Counted from the first letter of the stretch, positions 7,685 through 16,853 are shown. The stretch is 64,000 nucleotides of DNA from Novilysobacter antarcticus (GCF_019802285.1 NZ_JAIEUJ010000001.1:62001-126000), one strand, 5' to 3'. Translations and numbers: made by a program. Notes: a model not told the origin generated them from the sequence alone.

Positions 7685-10600
7685 GCATTTCCGATCTGTC
7701 CATCCGCCGTCCGGTGTTTGCCACCGTGATGAGCCTGCTGTTGATGGTGATCGGGGTGATGACGTTCTCGCGGCTCACCCTGCGCGAGCTGCCGGCGATC
7801 GATCCGCCGATCGTCTCGGTCAACGTCAACTACCCGGGCGCCTCGGCGGCGGTGGTGGAAACCCGTATCACCCAGGCTCTGGAGGATGCGCTGTCGGGTA
7901 TCGAGGGCGTCGAGACGATCCAGTCGCGCAGTGTCAACGGGCGCTCCTCGGTCACCCTGGAGTTCACCCTGGGGCGCGACATCGAGGCTGCGGCCAACGA
8001 CGTGCGCGACGCGATCAGCAGTGTCGCCAGCCGTCTCCCCGATGAGGCCGACGCGCCCCAGGTGCGCAAGGCCGACAGCGATTCGGACACGCTCATCTGG
8101 CTCAACATGAGCTCCACGACGATGGACGCGTTGCAGCTCTCCGACTACGCCGAGCGCTACATTGTCGACCGGTTGTCGAGCCTGGACGGCGTCTCCCAGG
8201 TCCAGATCGGCGGCCGCCAACGCTATGCGATGCGAATCTGGCTGGACAGCTCGGCGATGGCCGCTCGCGGCATCACTGCGACCGATATCGAGGCGGCGCT
8301 GCGTGCCGAAAACGTTGAGCTGCCGGCCGGCCGCATTGAGTCGGAAACCCGCGATTTCACCCTGCGCGTTGCCCGTCAGTACGAGAAGCCCGCCGACTTC
8401 GCCGAGATTCCGATCCGCGAAGGCAGCGACGGCTACGTGGTGCGCATCGGCGATGTCGCCCAGGTCGAGCTGGCATCGGCCGAGCGCCGCGCCTACTACA
8501 AGAGCAACGGCCAACCCAACGTCGGCTTGGGCGTGGTCAAGACCTCGACGGCCAACGCGCTGGACGTGACCCGCGCCGCGCGCGCGGAGGCGATCGAGAT
8601 CCAGAAAACCCTGCCCGAAGGCACCGACATCTTCGTGGCCTACGACTCGACGGTGTTCATCGACGAGTCGATCCGACGCGTTTACCACACGCTGCTGGAG
8701 GCGATGGCGCTGGTCCTGCTGGTGATCTGGCTGTTTCTGGGCAGTTTCCGCGCAGCGCTGATCCCGGCCGTGACGGTGCCGGTGTGCCTGATCGCGGCCT
8801 TCATTCCCCTGTACCTGTTCGGTTACTCGATCAACCTGCTGACCTTGCTCGCCCTGGTGCTGTCGATCGGGCTGGTGGTGGACGACGCGATCGTGGTGCT
8901 GGAAAATATCCAGCGTCGCGCCGATCTCGGTGAGCCGCCGCTGGTGGCCGCGGTGCGCGGGACCAGGCAGGTGGCGTTCGCGGTGATCGCGACCACGACC
9001 GTGCTGGTCGCCGTGTTTCTGCCGGTGGGTTTCATGGAAGGCAATACCGGTCGCCTGTTCCGCGAGCTGTCGGTCGCGCTGGCCGGGGCGGTGGCGCTGT
9101 CAGCGTTCGTCGCCCTGACCCTGACCCCGATGATGTCGTCCAAGCTGGTGCGCGCCCGCACCGACGAGCGTTCCAATCCGATCCACCGCTGGAGCAACCG
9201 CCAGCTGACCCGCCTCAGCGGCGCCTACGAGGGCTGGCTGGGCCGGCACGTCGGCAAGCGCTGGTTGGTGTTTGGCCTGATGGTGGGCGCGCTGGCGCTG
9301 AGCTACGGGCTGATCAAGCTGGTGCCGTCCGAGCTGGCGCCGGCGGAGGACCGCGGTTCGTTCTTCGTGTCCATCGTCGGCCCCGAAGGTGCCGGGTTTG
9401 ACTACACGGTCGGCCAGCTGGCGCAGGTCGAGGCGGTGGTCGCGGCCCACACCGGTGAGGACAAGGCGATCCGGCGCTACAACAGCCGCGCGCCGGGTGG
9501 CTGGGGTGCGACCGAGGAGATGCATACGGCCAACATCATCGTGTTCCTGCAGGATTGGGACCAGCGCGACATGAGCACGGCCGAGGTCGCCGACTCGCTG
9601 CGGGCCGATCTGGGCAAGCTGACCGGCGTGCAGGCCCAGCCGCGCGTCGGTGGCGGTCTGGTGGGAAGCCGTGGCCAGCCGATTCAGCTGGTCCTGGGCG
9701 GTCCGGAATACGCGGAAATCGCGCAGTGGCGCGACATCGTCATGGAGAAGATGGAGGCGAACCCGGGCCTGTTCTCGGTGGACTCGGACTACAAGGAAAC
9801 CCGTCCGCAGATGCGCGTGGAGATCGACCGCAAGCGGGCATCCGACCTCGGCGTCAGCGTGTCGGAAATCGGCCATGCGCTGGAGACGATGATGGGCAGC
9901 CGTCGGGTCACCACCTTCGTCCAGGACGGTGAGGAGTACGACGTGCTGGTCCAGGCCGGACGCGATGGTCGGGCGTCTCCGGCCGACCTGTCGGCGATCG
10001 AGGTGCGCGGCAAGGACGGCGCGCTGGTCCCGTTGTCCAATCTCGTAACCCTGTCCGAGCTGGCCGAGGCGGGCAGTCTGAACCGCTTCGACCGCATGCG
10101 TGCGATCACCATCACTGCCGGCCTGGCGCCGGGCTACACGATGGGCGAGGCGCTGGAGTTCCTCAACGAGACCGTCGCCACGACGCTGCCGGACTACGCG
10201 CAGGTCGCCTGGAAGGGCGAGTCGCGTGAGTACCAGAAGGCGGGCGGCGCGGTGCTGCTGACCTTCGCAATGGCGCTGCTGGTGGTCTTCCTCGTGCTGG
10301 CCGCGCAGTTCGAGAGCTTCATCCATCCGTTCGTGATCATGCTGACCGTGCCACTTGCGGTTTTGGGCGCGCTGGTCGGTCTGGCGGTGACAGGCGGCAC
10401 GCTCAACCTGTTCAGCCAGATCGGCATCGTCATGCTGGTCGGGCTGGCGGCGAAGAACGGCATCCTGATCGTCGAGTTCGCCAACCAGTTGCGTGACTCG
10501 GGGCGCACGATCACCGAGGCGATCATCGAGTCGGCCGGCGTGCGCCTGCGTCCGATCCTGATGACCTCTATTGCCACCGCGGTGGGTGCGTTGCCGCTGG

Positions 10601-10806
10601 TGCTGGCCGGAGGTCCCGGCTCGGCCAGCCGGGCGACCATCGGCGTGGTGATCATGTTTGGCGTGTCGCTGTCCACGTTGCTGTCGCTGTTCGTGGTGCC
10701 GGCGTTCTATGTCGTGCTTGCGCCGTTTACCCGCTCGCCGCACGCGGTATCGCAGGAACTGGACGCGTTGGCGGCGAAGACGCCGGAAGTCGGCGGCCAC
10801 GCCTGA
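7681..10806 (+). CDS. RND multidrug efflux permease (HAE1 type)
   Basis: Inner-membrane proton-driven pump of 1041 residues, normal for the AcrB/MexB class. It begins MSISDLSIRRPVFATVMSLL, the usual cytoplasmic start and first membrane helix. Two large periplasmic loops separate helices 1-2 and 7-8. The proton relay aspartates are present in helix 4 (GLVVDDAIVVLEN, D401-D402), followed by FAVIATTTVLVAVFLPV. Helix 10-12 motifs LVGLAAKNGILIVEFANQL and the partner lysine are also intact. The substrate cannot be deduced. Adaptor plus pump without a channel gene is common, with the channel encoded elsewhere (TolC/OprM-like). A terminator follows directly. Confidence 0.96.
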   Translation: MSISDLSIRRPVFATVMSLLLMVIGVMTFSRLTLRELPAIDPPIVSVNVNYPGASAAVVETRITQALEDALSGIEGVETIQSRSVNGRSSVTLEFTLGRDIEAAANDVRDAISSVASRLPDEADAPQVRKADSDSDTLIWLNMSSTTMDALQLSDYAERYIVDRLSSLDGVSQVQIGGRQRYAMRIWLDSSAMAARGITATDIEAALRAENVELPAGRIESETRDFTLRVARQYEKPADFAEIPIREGSDGYVVRIGDVAQVELASAERRAYYKSNGQPNVGLGVVKTSTANALDVTRAARAEAIEIQKTLPEGTDIFVAYDSTVFIDESIRRVYHTLLEAMALVLLVIWLFLGSFRAALIPAVTVPVCLIAAFIPLYLFGYSINLLTLLALVLSIGLVVDDAIVVLENIQRRADLGEPPLVAAVRGTRQVAFAVIATTTVLVAVFLPVGFMEGNTGRLFRELSVALAGAVALSAFVALTLTPMMSSKLVRARTDERSNPIHRWSNRQLTRLSGAYEGWLGRHVGKRWLVFGLMVGALALSYGLIKLVPSELAPAEDRGSFFVSIVGPEGAGFDYTVGQLAQVEAVVAAHTGEDKAIRRYNSRAPGGWGATEEMHTANIIVFLQDWDQRDMSTAEVADSLRADLGKLTGVQAQPRVGGGLVGSRGQPIQLVLGGPEYAEIAQWRDIVMEKMEANPGLFSVDSDYKETRPQMRVEIDRKRASDLGVSVSEIGHALETMMGSRRVTTFVQDGEEYDVLVQAGRDGRASPADLSAIEVRGKDGALVPLSNLVTLSELAEAGSLNRFDRMRAITITAGLAPGYTMGEALEFLNETVATTLPDYAQVAWKGESREYQKAGGAVLLTFAMALLVVFLVLAAQFESFIHPFVIMLTVPLAVLGALVGLAVTGGTLNLFSQIGIVMLVGLAAKNGILIVEFANQLRDSGRTITEAIIESAGVRLRPILMTSIATAVGALPLVLAGGPGSASRATIGVVIMFGVSLSTLLSLFVVPAFYVVLAPFTRSPHAVSQELDALAAKTPEVGGHA

Positions 10807-10814
10807 AACCTACG

Positions 10815-10842
10815 AACCCCGGTCGATGTGACCGGGGTTTTT
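10815..10842 (+). terminator. intrinsic terminator after RND operon
   Basis: A 10-base-pair stem (AACCCCGGTC at 10815-10824 with GACCGGGGTT at 10830-10839), a 5-base loop and a run of five T residues follow the pump stop codon by 8 bases. Confidence 0.93.
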
Positions 10843-10922
10843 CGTGATGCCCGAATACGGTTAAGGTTCCACTCTTGTCGCCGACCACAGGCGGCGCGTC
10901 CAAGGCTCTGGGGAGACCGCAC

Positions 10923-12428
10923 GTGGAAGACCTGATCAACCAACTCAACGACATCCTGTGGAGCAAGGCGCTGATCGCCCTGTGCCTGGGCGCTGGCCTC
11001 TACTTCTCCGTGCGTACCCGCTTCATGCAGGTGCGCGGGGTGCCGGAAATGATCCGCCTGCTGCTCAAGAACAAGAGCTCCGACGCGGGCGTGTCCTCCT
11101 TCCAGGCACTGGCGATGTCGCTGTCGGGCCGGGTCGGCATCGGGAACATCGCCGGCGTCGCCACCGCCATCGCCTTTGGCGGCCCGGGTGCGGTGTTCTG
11201 GATGTGGGTGATGGCCTTTCTGGGCGCCTCCACCGCCTATGTGGAGTCTGCCCTGGCGCAGATCTACAAGGAAAAAGACGCCAACGGCAAGTACCGCGGC
11301 GGACCGGCCTACTTCATCGAAAAGGGCACCGGACAGAAATGGTACGCCTGGGCGTTTGCCGGTGTGACCATCGTGGCCACTGGCTTCCTGCTGCCCGGCG
11401 TCCAGGCCAACGAAATCGCAAAAAGCATCACCACCGCATGGGGCGTCGTACCGGAGGTCACTGCCGCGTTCCTTGTCGTCGGCCTGGGATTCATCATCTT
11501 CGGCGGTGTGAAGCGCATCGCGCGCTTTGCCGAGATCGTGGTGCCGTTCATGGCCCTGGCCTACATGCTGGTCGCACTGGTGATCCTGGCGCTGAACCAT
11601 CAACAGGTGCCCGCGATGTTCATGCTGATCATCAAGAGCGCGTTCGGCTTGGAAGCAGGCCTGGGTGCCGTGCTGGGACTGGCGATCGAATGGGGCGTGA
11701 AGCGTGGTATCTACTCCAACGAGGCCGGGCAGGGTACGAGCCCGCACGCGGCGGCGGCTGCCGAGGCCAACCATCCAGCTCAACAGGGTTACGTGCAGGC
11801 GTTTTCGGTCTATGTGGACACCCTGCTGGTGTGTTCGGCCACCGCGTTCATGATCCTCTCCACCGGCATGTACAACGTCGTCGGCCGGGGCGGTGACATG
11901 TTGAAGGAGGCCCTGCCGGGCGTGGAGCCCGGCGCCGGCTTCGCCCAGGCCGCGGTGGAGTCGATGCTGCCCGGCTACGGTGCAGGCTTCGTTGCGCTGG
12001 CGCTGCTGTTTTTCGCCTTCACCACGATCATCGCCTACTACTACATGGCCGAGACCAACATCGCCTTCATCAACCGGAAAATCCACCGCCCATGGCTGAT
12101 CTTCGCCTTGCGGATCGCGATCCTGCTGGCGGTGATATTCGGCTGCGTACGCACTTCCAGCATGAGCTGGACACTGGGCGACATCGGCGTGGGCCTGATG
12201 GCCTGGCTTAACATCCTCGCGATCCTGTGGCTGCAGAAGCCGGCCCTGGCATCGCTGCGCGACTACGAGGCGCAGCACAAGGCCGGCGTCACCAACTACA
12301 CCTTCGATCCTGTGGCGCTGGGGATCCGACATGCCGAGTTCTGGGAGCGTCGTGCCAACGGCCTGGAGGATCTGCAGGCCGAAGCGCCAAAGACCGCAGC
12401 CCAGCTGAACGAGGAGAAGCTCCGGTGA
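10923..12428 (+). CDS. alanine/glycine:cation symporter (AGCS family)
   Basis: Sodium-coupled amino-acid carrier of the inner membrane. The 501-residue product has about eleven hydrophobic segments and the family features SLSGRVGIGNIAGVATAIAF near the N-terminus and the signature region GVKRGIYSNEAGQGTSPHAA. The GTG at 10923 is chosen over an in-frame ATG at 10875 because GGGGAG precedes it by 6 bases and the product then starts with the usual amphipathic segment before helix 1. Alanine or glycine is the likely substrate from the family, not proven here. Its stop overlaps the GTG of the next gene by 4 bases, so the two are coupled, although their functions are unrelated. Confidence 0.93.
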   Translation: MEDLINQLNDILWSKALIALCLGAGLYFSVRTRFMQVRGVPEMIRLLLKNKSSDAGVSSFQALAMSLSGRVGIGNIAGVATAIAFGGPGAVFWMWVMAFLGASTAYVESALAQIYKEKDANGKYRGGPAYFIEKGTGQKWYAWAFAGVTIVATGFLLPGVQANEIAKSITTAWGVVPEVTAAFLVVGLGFIIFGGVKRIARFAEIVVPFMALAYMLVALVILALNHQQVPAMFMLIIKSAFGLEAGLGAVLGLAIEWGVKRGIYSNEAGQGTSPHAAAAAEANHPAQQGYVQAFSVYVDTLLVCSATAFMILSTGMYNVVGRGGDMLKEALPGVEPGAGFAQAAVESMLPGYGAGFVALALLFFAFTTIIAYYYMAETNIAFINRKIHRPWLIFALRIAILLAVIFGCVRTSSMSWTLGDIGVGLMAWLNILAILWLQKPALASLRDYEAQHKAGVTNYTFDPVALGIRHAEFWERRANGLEDLQAEAPKTAAQLNEEKLR

Positions 12429-13354
12429 CCGTGGACCCTTGGGGTGGACGCGGCCGCGGCGGGGGTTCGGGCAAGCCGCGCGGCAATGCGCCGGGACCGG
12501 GCAGCCGCGCACCCAAATCACCCAATCCGTACGGCCGGTCAACGCCTGACCAGGCAGCAACGACGCCGGCGCCGCCAACGCCTCCCGCGGAGACACCTGC
12601 AGGTGGCTGGCACGCCTCGACCCGCCCGGTCCGGGAGTTGCGCCTGCATGGCCTGAACGCCGTTCGCGCGGTCTTCGAGCGTCGTCCTGAGGCGATCCGC
12701 AAGGTGTACCTGGCCCAGGCCCGAATCCCCACGCTGCAGCCGTTGTTGAAGTGGTGTGCGGGCAACCGCATCGGTTATCGCTTGGTGGAGGATGAAGACC
12801 TCAAGAAGCTCGCCGCCAGCTCGCACCACGAGGGTGTTGTCGCCGATGTGCTGCGCGCGGAACCGGTGTCGCTTGCCGAATGGCTGGCCGGGCTGGCGCC
12901 AGGCCCTCAGTGCGCGGTGTGGCTGGACGGCGTCGGTAACCCGCACAACTTTGGCGCGATCCTGCGCTCGGCCGCGCATTTTGGCATCAGCGCCGTGCTT
13001 CTGCCCCAGCAGTCCCCGTTGGCTCTGTCCGGTGCCGCCGCGCGGGTCGCTGAAGGCGGCGCCGAGGCGGTCACGCTGGTGCGCCTCCCGGACGTAGGCG
13101 AGGCGATCTCGGCGCTGCGCTCGGCCGACTTCGGCCTGGCAGCGACCCTGGTCTCGGGCGGGAGCGACGTGTTCGCTACCGCACTGCCGCAGCGGTTGGT
13201 GTATGTGCTCGGTGCGGAAGGCGAGGGCATGGACCGGGCCCTTGCGGATTCCTGCGACCTGCGCCTGTCGATTCCCGGCAGCGGCGCGGTGGAAAGCCTC
13301 AACGTCGCTGCGGCAACCGCAGTGCTGCTGGCCACGTGGCGCCAGCAGCACTGA
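12425..13354 (+). CDS. SPOUT-family RNA 2'-O-methyltransferase (TrmH/RlmB-like)
   Basis: Methylates a ribose in tRNA or rRNA using S-adenosylmethionine. The 309-residue product has a Pro/Gly-rich, probably disordered N-terminal 60 residues. Next comes a SpoU substrate-binding domain (LHGLNAVRAVFERRPEAIRK). The knotted catalytic domain has motif 1 GVGNPHNFGAILRSAAHFG, motif 2 VLGAEGEGM and motif 3 IPGSGAVESLNVAAA. The N-terminal extension is not part of RlmB of E. coli, so the target (23S G2251 or another) is uncertain. GTG start 12425 has AGGAG upstream and overlaps the transporter stop. It is convergent with the peptidase gene. Confidence 0.9.
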   Translation: MTVDPWGGRGRGGGSGKPRGNAPGPGSRAPKSPNPYGRSTPDQAATTPAPPTPPAETPAGGWHASTRPVRELRLHGLNAVRAVFERRPEAIRKVYLAQARIPTLQPLLKWCAGNRIGYRLVEDEDLKKLAASSHHEGVVADVLRAEPVSLAEWLAGLAPGPQCAVWLDGVGNPHNFGAILRSAAHFGISAVLLPQQSPLALSGAAARVAEGGAEAVTLVRLPDVGEAISALRSADFGLAATLVSGGSDVFATALPQRLVYVLGAEGEGMDRALADSCDLRLSIPGSGAVESLNVAAATAVLLATWRQQH

Positions 13355-13378
13355 ACTGAAGCAGACCTCGCCCGCGAC

Positions 13379-14797
13379 CTAGTCGGCAGCGTCCGTCACT
13401 TTTGCCTGGCTGCCAAAGTCGCCGTCGGCCGAGGCGGCCAGGTATGCGAATACGGCGTACGCGGCGACGTTCTGGGCCAGCGCCTCGGGATCGATCTTGT
13501 CGAGGGTGTCGTTGGGCGTGTGGTGGTAGTCGAAGTAGTCGGTGCCGTCCTGCATCAGGTTGGCCCACGCCACGCCATCGCCCGCAAACGGGCTGACGTC
13601 GGGTCCCGGGCCGCCCTCGCCAGGCATGTACGCGATTCCCAAGGGCGCAAGTGCCTTGGCGATCTGCTCCGCAGCGCCCTTGGCGTGGGCCGGTGCCGAC
13701 GTGTCGAATCCGTAGATGCGGCCGGCGCCAAAGTCACTTTCCGCGGCGATCAGGTGATTGGTGATCGCGCTGGCGTGCGCCTTGGCATATGCGTAGCCGC
13801 CGTGCAGCCCCTGCTCTTCGTTGGCGAATGCAATCACCCGGATGCTCCGGGCCGGGCGCTGCTTCAGGTCGCCGATCAGCTTGCCGGCGGCCATGGTGAT
13901 GCCGACGCCGGACGCATCGTCGATCGCGCCGGTGCCCGCGTCCCAGGAATCCAGGTGACCACCGATCAGCACCACTTCTTCAGGCAGGCTGCTGCCGGTC
14001 ATCTCACCGATCACGTTGTGCGATGTGGCTTCGCCGTTCCACCCGCAGTCGAGCGCGAGGTTGACGGTAATCGGGTGTCCCAGTGCCAGCAGACGGCTGA
14101 GCTGATCGGCGTCCGGGAGCGAGAGTGCGGCGGACGGAATCGGCGTCAGGCCCTCGTCGAAACGGGTAATGCCCGTATGCGGCATGCGCTGGGAGTCGGT
14201 ACCTGCCGAGCGCATCAGGTAGGCCGACGCCCCGGCGCGGATCGCGGCGGACGGACCGCGGCTGCGCACGCGTGAGCCGGTCCCATACCCGCTGCCATCG
14301 CGGCTGCGATCCATCTTCTGGTCGATGAACGCGATCTTCCCGGCCAGCGAGCCTGGCGTGACCGCTTCCAGCGCCGCCAGGTCCGTAAAGCGCACCACCT
14401 CGGCTTCAACGGTGCCGCCTGGACTACCGCCGAGGGCGGTGATCACCAGGGGCTGCGCATTGGCACCGACCACGCGCGCGCTTTCGCTGCGTCGCTCCCA
14501 TTTCGGGAAAGTGACCGGCTCGGTCCAGACCTTGTCGTAGCCCAACTCGGCGAACTTCGCTTTAGCCCACTCCACCGCGCGCGCATCCGCCTCACTGCCG
14601 GCCAGGCGGGGGCCGACCTCGGTCGTCAAGGATTCGGTTATCCGGTAGCCGAGGTCGCTGTCCAGAGCCGTCTGCCGCAGCGAAGGCACAACGCTGATGG
14701 CGGTCTCGGGGATTACCGTCCGTGGAGCGTCCTGGGCGCTCGTCACTCCGGTGAGCGAGCCGATGGCGAGGGTGAGCAGCAACGGCATCAAGCGCAT
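13379..14797 (-). CDS. secreted M28-family zinc aminopeptidase/carboxypeptidase-like
   Basis: Exported metallopeptidase of 472 residues. A signal peptide (MRLMPLLLTLAIGSLTGVTSAQ) precedes a prodomain-like region, then a PA-type insert, then the M28 catalytic domain. Metal ligands and catalytic residues can be followed: IGGHLDSWD (His, Asp), GAIDDASGVG (bridging Asp), FANEEQGLHG (catalytic Glu and ligand Glu), AAESDFGAG (Asp) and DYHHTPNDTLD (His). This is the arrangement of dipeptidyl-type or glutamate-carboxypeptidase-like M28 enzymes, probably cleaving N-terminal residues from peptides in the periplasm or medium. The ribosome-binding site is weak. A probable terminator hairpin sits in its 5' leader. 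Confidence 0.92.
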   Translation of the reverse strand: MRLMPLLLTLAIGSLTGVTSAQDAPRTVIPETAISVVPSLRQTALDSDLGYRITESLTTEVGPRLAGSEADARAVEWAKAKFAELGYDKVWTEPVTFPKWERRSESARVVGANAQPLVITALGGSPGGTVEAEVVRFTDLAALEAVTPGSLAGKIAFIDQKMDRSRDGSGYGTGSRVRSRGPSAAIRAGASAYLMRSAGTDSQRMPHTGITRFDEGLTPIPSAALSLPDADQLSRLLALGHPITVNLALDCGWNGEATSHNVIGEMTGSSLPEEVVLIGGHLDSWDAGTGAIDDASGVGITMAAGKLIGDLKQRPARSIRVIAFANEEQGLHGGYAYAKAHASAITNHLIAAESDFGAGRIYGFDTSAPAHAKGAAEQIAKALAPLGIAYMPGEGGPGPDVSPFAGDGVAWANLMQDGTDYFDYHHTPNDTLDKIDPEALAQNVAAYAVFAYLAASADGDFGSQAKVTDAAD

Positions 14798-14810
14798 GCG
14801 AAAAGTCCGG

Positions 14811-14847
14811 AAAACAAAGAAGCCACGAGCTTAGCAGCGCGTGGCTT
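14811..14847 (-). terminator. probable intrinsic terminator of mscL, in the 5' leader of the M28 peptidase gene
   Basis: On the minus strand, AAGCCACG (14847-14840) pairs with CGTGGCTT (14827-14820) around a 12-base loop and is followed by CTTTGTTTT. It lies just 53 bases downstream of the mscL stop and about 15 bases upstream of the peptidase ATG, so it would also cap any mscL readthrough into the peptidase gene. Confidence 0.6.
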
Positions 14848-14899
14848 GATTGCTTTGTGCCGCAAGTCACGCACCGGTCGCGACCGGCGTGACGTTGTT

Positions 14900-15319
14900 T
14901 CAGCGCTTCAGCGAGTCGCGGATCTCGCGTAGCAGAACCACTTCCTCGGTCGGCTCCGCAGCTGCTTCTTCCTCGGGCGGGGCCGCATGGCGCAGCTTGT
15001 TGTAGCCGCGAAGCATCATGAAGATCACCAGCGCGATCAGCAGGAAATCGATGATGGTCTGGATGAATGCGCCGTAGGTGATGACCGGGGCGGCGGCTTC
15101 CTGCGCCAGGGCCAGGTTGGCGTAACTGTTGCCGTCCAGCGATACGAACAACTGGGAGAAATCCACGCCACCCATGACCATGCCAACGACCGGCATGATG
15201 ATGCCATCAACCAGTGCGGTGACGATCTTGCCGAAGGCCGCGCCGATGACGACCGCGATCGCCAGGTCAACGACGTTGCCACGAGCGATGAATTCCTTGA
15301 ATTCGCTGATCATGCTCAT
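14900..15319 (-). CDS. mscL: large-conductance mechanosensitive channel
   Basis: Emergency release valve of the inner membrane opened by hypo-osmotic stress. The 139-residue product starts MSMISEFKEFIARGNVVDLA, the conserved N-terminal amphipathic helix. The first membrane helix follows with AVVIGAAFGKIVTALV. A periplasmic loop leads to the second helix (FIQTIIDFLLIALVIFMML), and the C-terminal charged helix contains an acidic run of Glu/Ala and ends LLREIRDSLKR. Length matches the family. A weak GGGAA precedes the ATG by 8 bases; an ATG two codons later is possible. A terminator-like hairpin follows. Confidence 0.97.
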   Translation of the reverse strand: MSMISEFKEFIARGNVVDLAIAVVIGAAFGKIVTALVDGIIMPVVGMVMGGVDFSQLFVSLDGNSYANLALAQEAAAPVITYGAFIQTIIDFLLIALVIFMMLRGYNKLRHAAPPEEEAAAEPTEEVVLLREIRDSLKR

Positions 15320-15352
15320 GAGATATTCCCGATGGATGGTGAGGTTGGGTGA

Positions 15353-16078
15353 CTATAAACCTGAATCGCCGGTTGTGACGTGACCACTGAGCTCGACAAC
15401 ACCGTCAAGGCTGGCGACGAACCGGTCGCCGGGCTGTAGGGGGCCAACACCGGCCGGAGTTCCCATGTACACCAGGTCGCCCGCGCGCAGCGCAAACAGG
15501 CGCGAGAGCTCGTGCAGTATCTCGGGGACGTCCCAGATGAGGTCTGACAGCGCACCGTGCTGACGAACTGTGCCGTTTACCGTCAAGGTCAGGGTTTTGG
15601 TTCCCAAGTCGCCAACTTCTGCAGCCGGCACCAGCCGACTGACCGGGGCCGAGCAGTCGAATGCCTTGCCCGTGTCCCAGGGCAGGCCCTTTGCCTTTGC
15701 CGCCGCCTGCAGGTCGCGCCGGGTGAGGTCCAGCCCCACGCCGTAGCCAAAAACCAGCGACGGCGCGTCGGCGGTATCGAGGATCCCTTCGGGTGCGTCG
15801 CGGCCGATGGCGACCACGAGTTCCAATTCGTGGTGCAACTCGGAGGTGCCACGCGGGTAGGGGACCACGCCATCGGTGACCAGCGCGTCGGCCGGTTTGC
15901 AGAACAGGACCGGCCGCCCGCGATCGGCGACCGACGCCGGCGCGTCGGCGCCCATTTCCCGGGCGTGATCAGCAAAATTGCGTCCCACGCAATAGATGCG
16001 GCGGACGGGGAAGAAGTTTTCACCGCTCGTGCCCACACCGATACGGACGGGTGCCTGTGGCGGGATGACGTCAGCCAT
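15353..16078 (-). CDS. fumarylacetoacetate hydrolase family protein
   Basis: A 241-residue FAH-fold enzyme, probably hydrolysing or isomerising an acylpyruvate-type compound (fumarylpyruvate hydrolase or acylpyruvase class). Visible features are the N-terminal YCVGRNFADHA, the metal-binding ELHHELELVVAIG with its two glutamates, GYGVGLDLTRRDLQ with the metal aspartate, KAFDCSAPV and the C-terminal GDLVYMGTPAGVGPL. These are typical of the YcgM/FAHD1 group, known for acylpyruvase or oxaloacetate decarboxylase activity; which one applies cannot be told. It starts 2 bases after the stop of the small membrane protein upstream, so the two are translated together. Confidence 0.9.
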   Translation of the reverse strand: MADVIPPQAPVRIGVGTSGENFFPVRRIYCVGRNFADHAREMGADAPASVADRGRPVLFCKPADALVTDGVVPYPRGTSELHHELELVVAIGRDAPEGILDTADAPSLVFGYGVGLDLTRRDLQAAAKAKGLPWDTGKAFDCSAPVSRLVPAAEVGDLGTKTLTLTVNGTVRQHGALSDLIWDVPEILHELSRLFALRAGDLVYMGTPAGVGPLQPGDRFVASLDGVVELSGHVTTGDSGL

Positions 16079-16080
16079 GA

Positions 16081-16383
16081 TCAGCGCGGCAGCGAGGTTT
16101 TGCCGACGACCCGGAACTCGCCTTCCATCACGTTCGGGTCGGCGCGCGGGCCGGTGTTTATGGCCGTTGGGGCACGCCCACGGAGCAGGCGGTAGACCGT
16201 GCCGACGGCGAGCAAGGTGACCCCGACCAAGGCGCCAAGGACCACAAGGGTCACCAACACGCCTAGCCCCAGTGCCCTCATCAGGAAACGCAATACGCCA
16301 TTACGTGGAGTGCGCGGCTCGAAGGCGGCACGCATGCGCGACTGGAAAAACTGCTGGTTGAAGCGGAAGCTATGACTGGTCAT
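16081..16383 (-). CDS. small single-pass membrane protein of unknown function
   Basis: A 100-residue protein with a basic N-terminus, one strongly hydrophobic stretch at about residues 31-67 (one long or two short helices), then an arginine-rich turn and a polar C-terminus. No family was recognised. It is tightly linked to the FAH-family gene (2 bases between stop and ATG), which supports its being real. No strong ribosome-binding site is visible. Confidence 0.65.
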   Translation of the reverse strand: MTSHSFRFNQQFFQSRMRAAFEPRTPRNGVLRFLMRALGLGVLVTLVVLGALVGVTLLAVGTVYRLLRGRAPTAINTGPRADPNVMEGEFRVVGKTSLPR

Positions 16384-16511
16384 CTACGGGATCGTGGCAC
16401 AATGCGGCCGTTGGTGGGACACCCGATTATCCCGCCTGGGGTCGCTGGGTTTGTCACGGCTTCGTTAATCATGGTGGTGTTCGCCGGGTTTCGTACATAC
16501 AAGGCCAGACT

Positions 16512-16853
16512 ATGACCAACGCTGCATTGATTCACCTTGACCGGATCCCCGATGGGGGCTTCGCTGACGCTGCTGCGGACCTGCATGGCGACATGGAACC
16601 GTTGGTGCTGTACCGCGACGGCAATGACGTCCGCGCCTGGATCAATGTCTGTCCGCACGCCGGCCGTCAATTGAACTGGGCACCGGGGGAATTCCTCAAG
16701 AGCAAGGAAGGCATGCTGGTGTGCGCGGCCCATGGCGCAAGTTTCGAGCTGCAGGGCGGCGAGTGCGTTGCCGGTCCGTGCCGAGGTGAGTCCCTGCGTA
16801 GGGTCGAGGTCGAAGTGCGCGACGGATCGGTGTGGCTCAGAACAGCAGATTGA
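16512..16853 (+). CDS. Rieske [2Fe-2S] ferredoxin-like protein
   Basis: A 113-residue stand-alone Rieske domain. The two cluster-binding boxes are C47-P-H49-A-G and C71-A-A-H74-G. These supply two Cys and two His to a Rieske-type cluster. Such small proteins act as electron carriers for oxygenases or nitrite-reductase-like systems, or as ferredoxin subunits like the NirD/BphF group. No oxygenase or reductase is adjacent, so the partner is unknown. It has no signal peptide or membrane anchor and is probably cytosolic. Its 3' end overlaps the 3' end of the convergent SLC13 transporter gene by 17 bases. Confidence 0.92.
   Translation: MTNAALIHLDRIPDGGFADAAADLHGDMEPLVLYRDGNDVRAWINVCPHAGRQLNWAPGEFLKSKEGMLVCAAHGASFELQGGECVAGPCRGESLRRVEVEVRDGSVWLRTAD

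Noticed and set aside
9100-10800. 566-codon open frame antisense to the RND pump
   Set aside because: GC shadow: the plus-strand pump is conserved along its whole length, and the antisense product is a His/Arg/Gln-rich string without domains or ribosome-binding site.
10707-12596. 629-codon open frame antisense to the alanine symporter
   Set aside because: It covers a conserved transporter and a terminator and yields low-complexity His/Gln/Gly-rich sequence.
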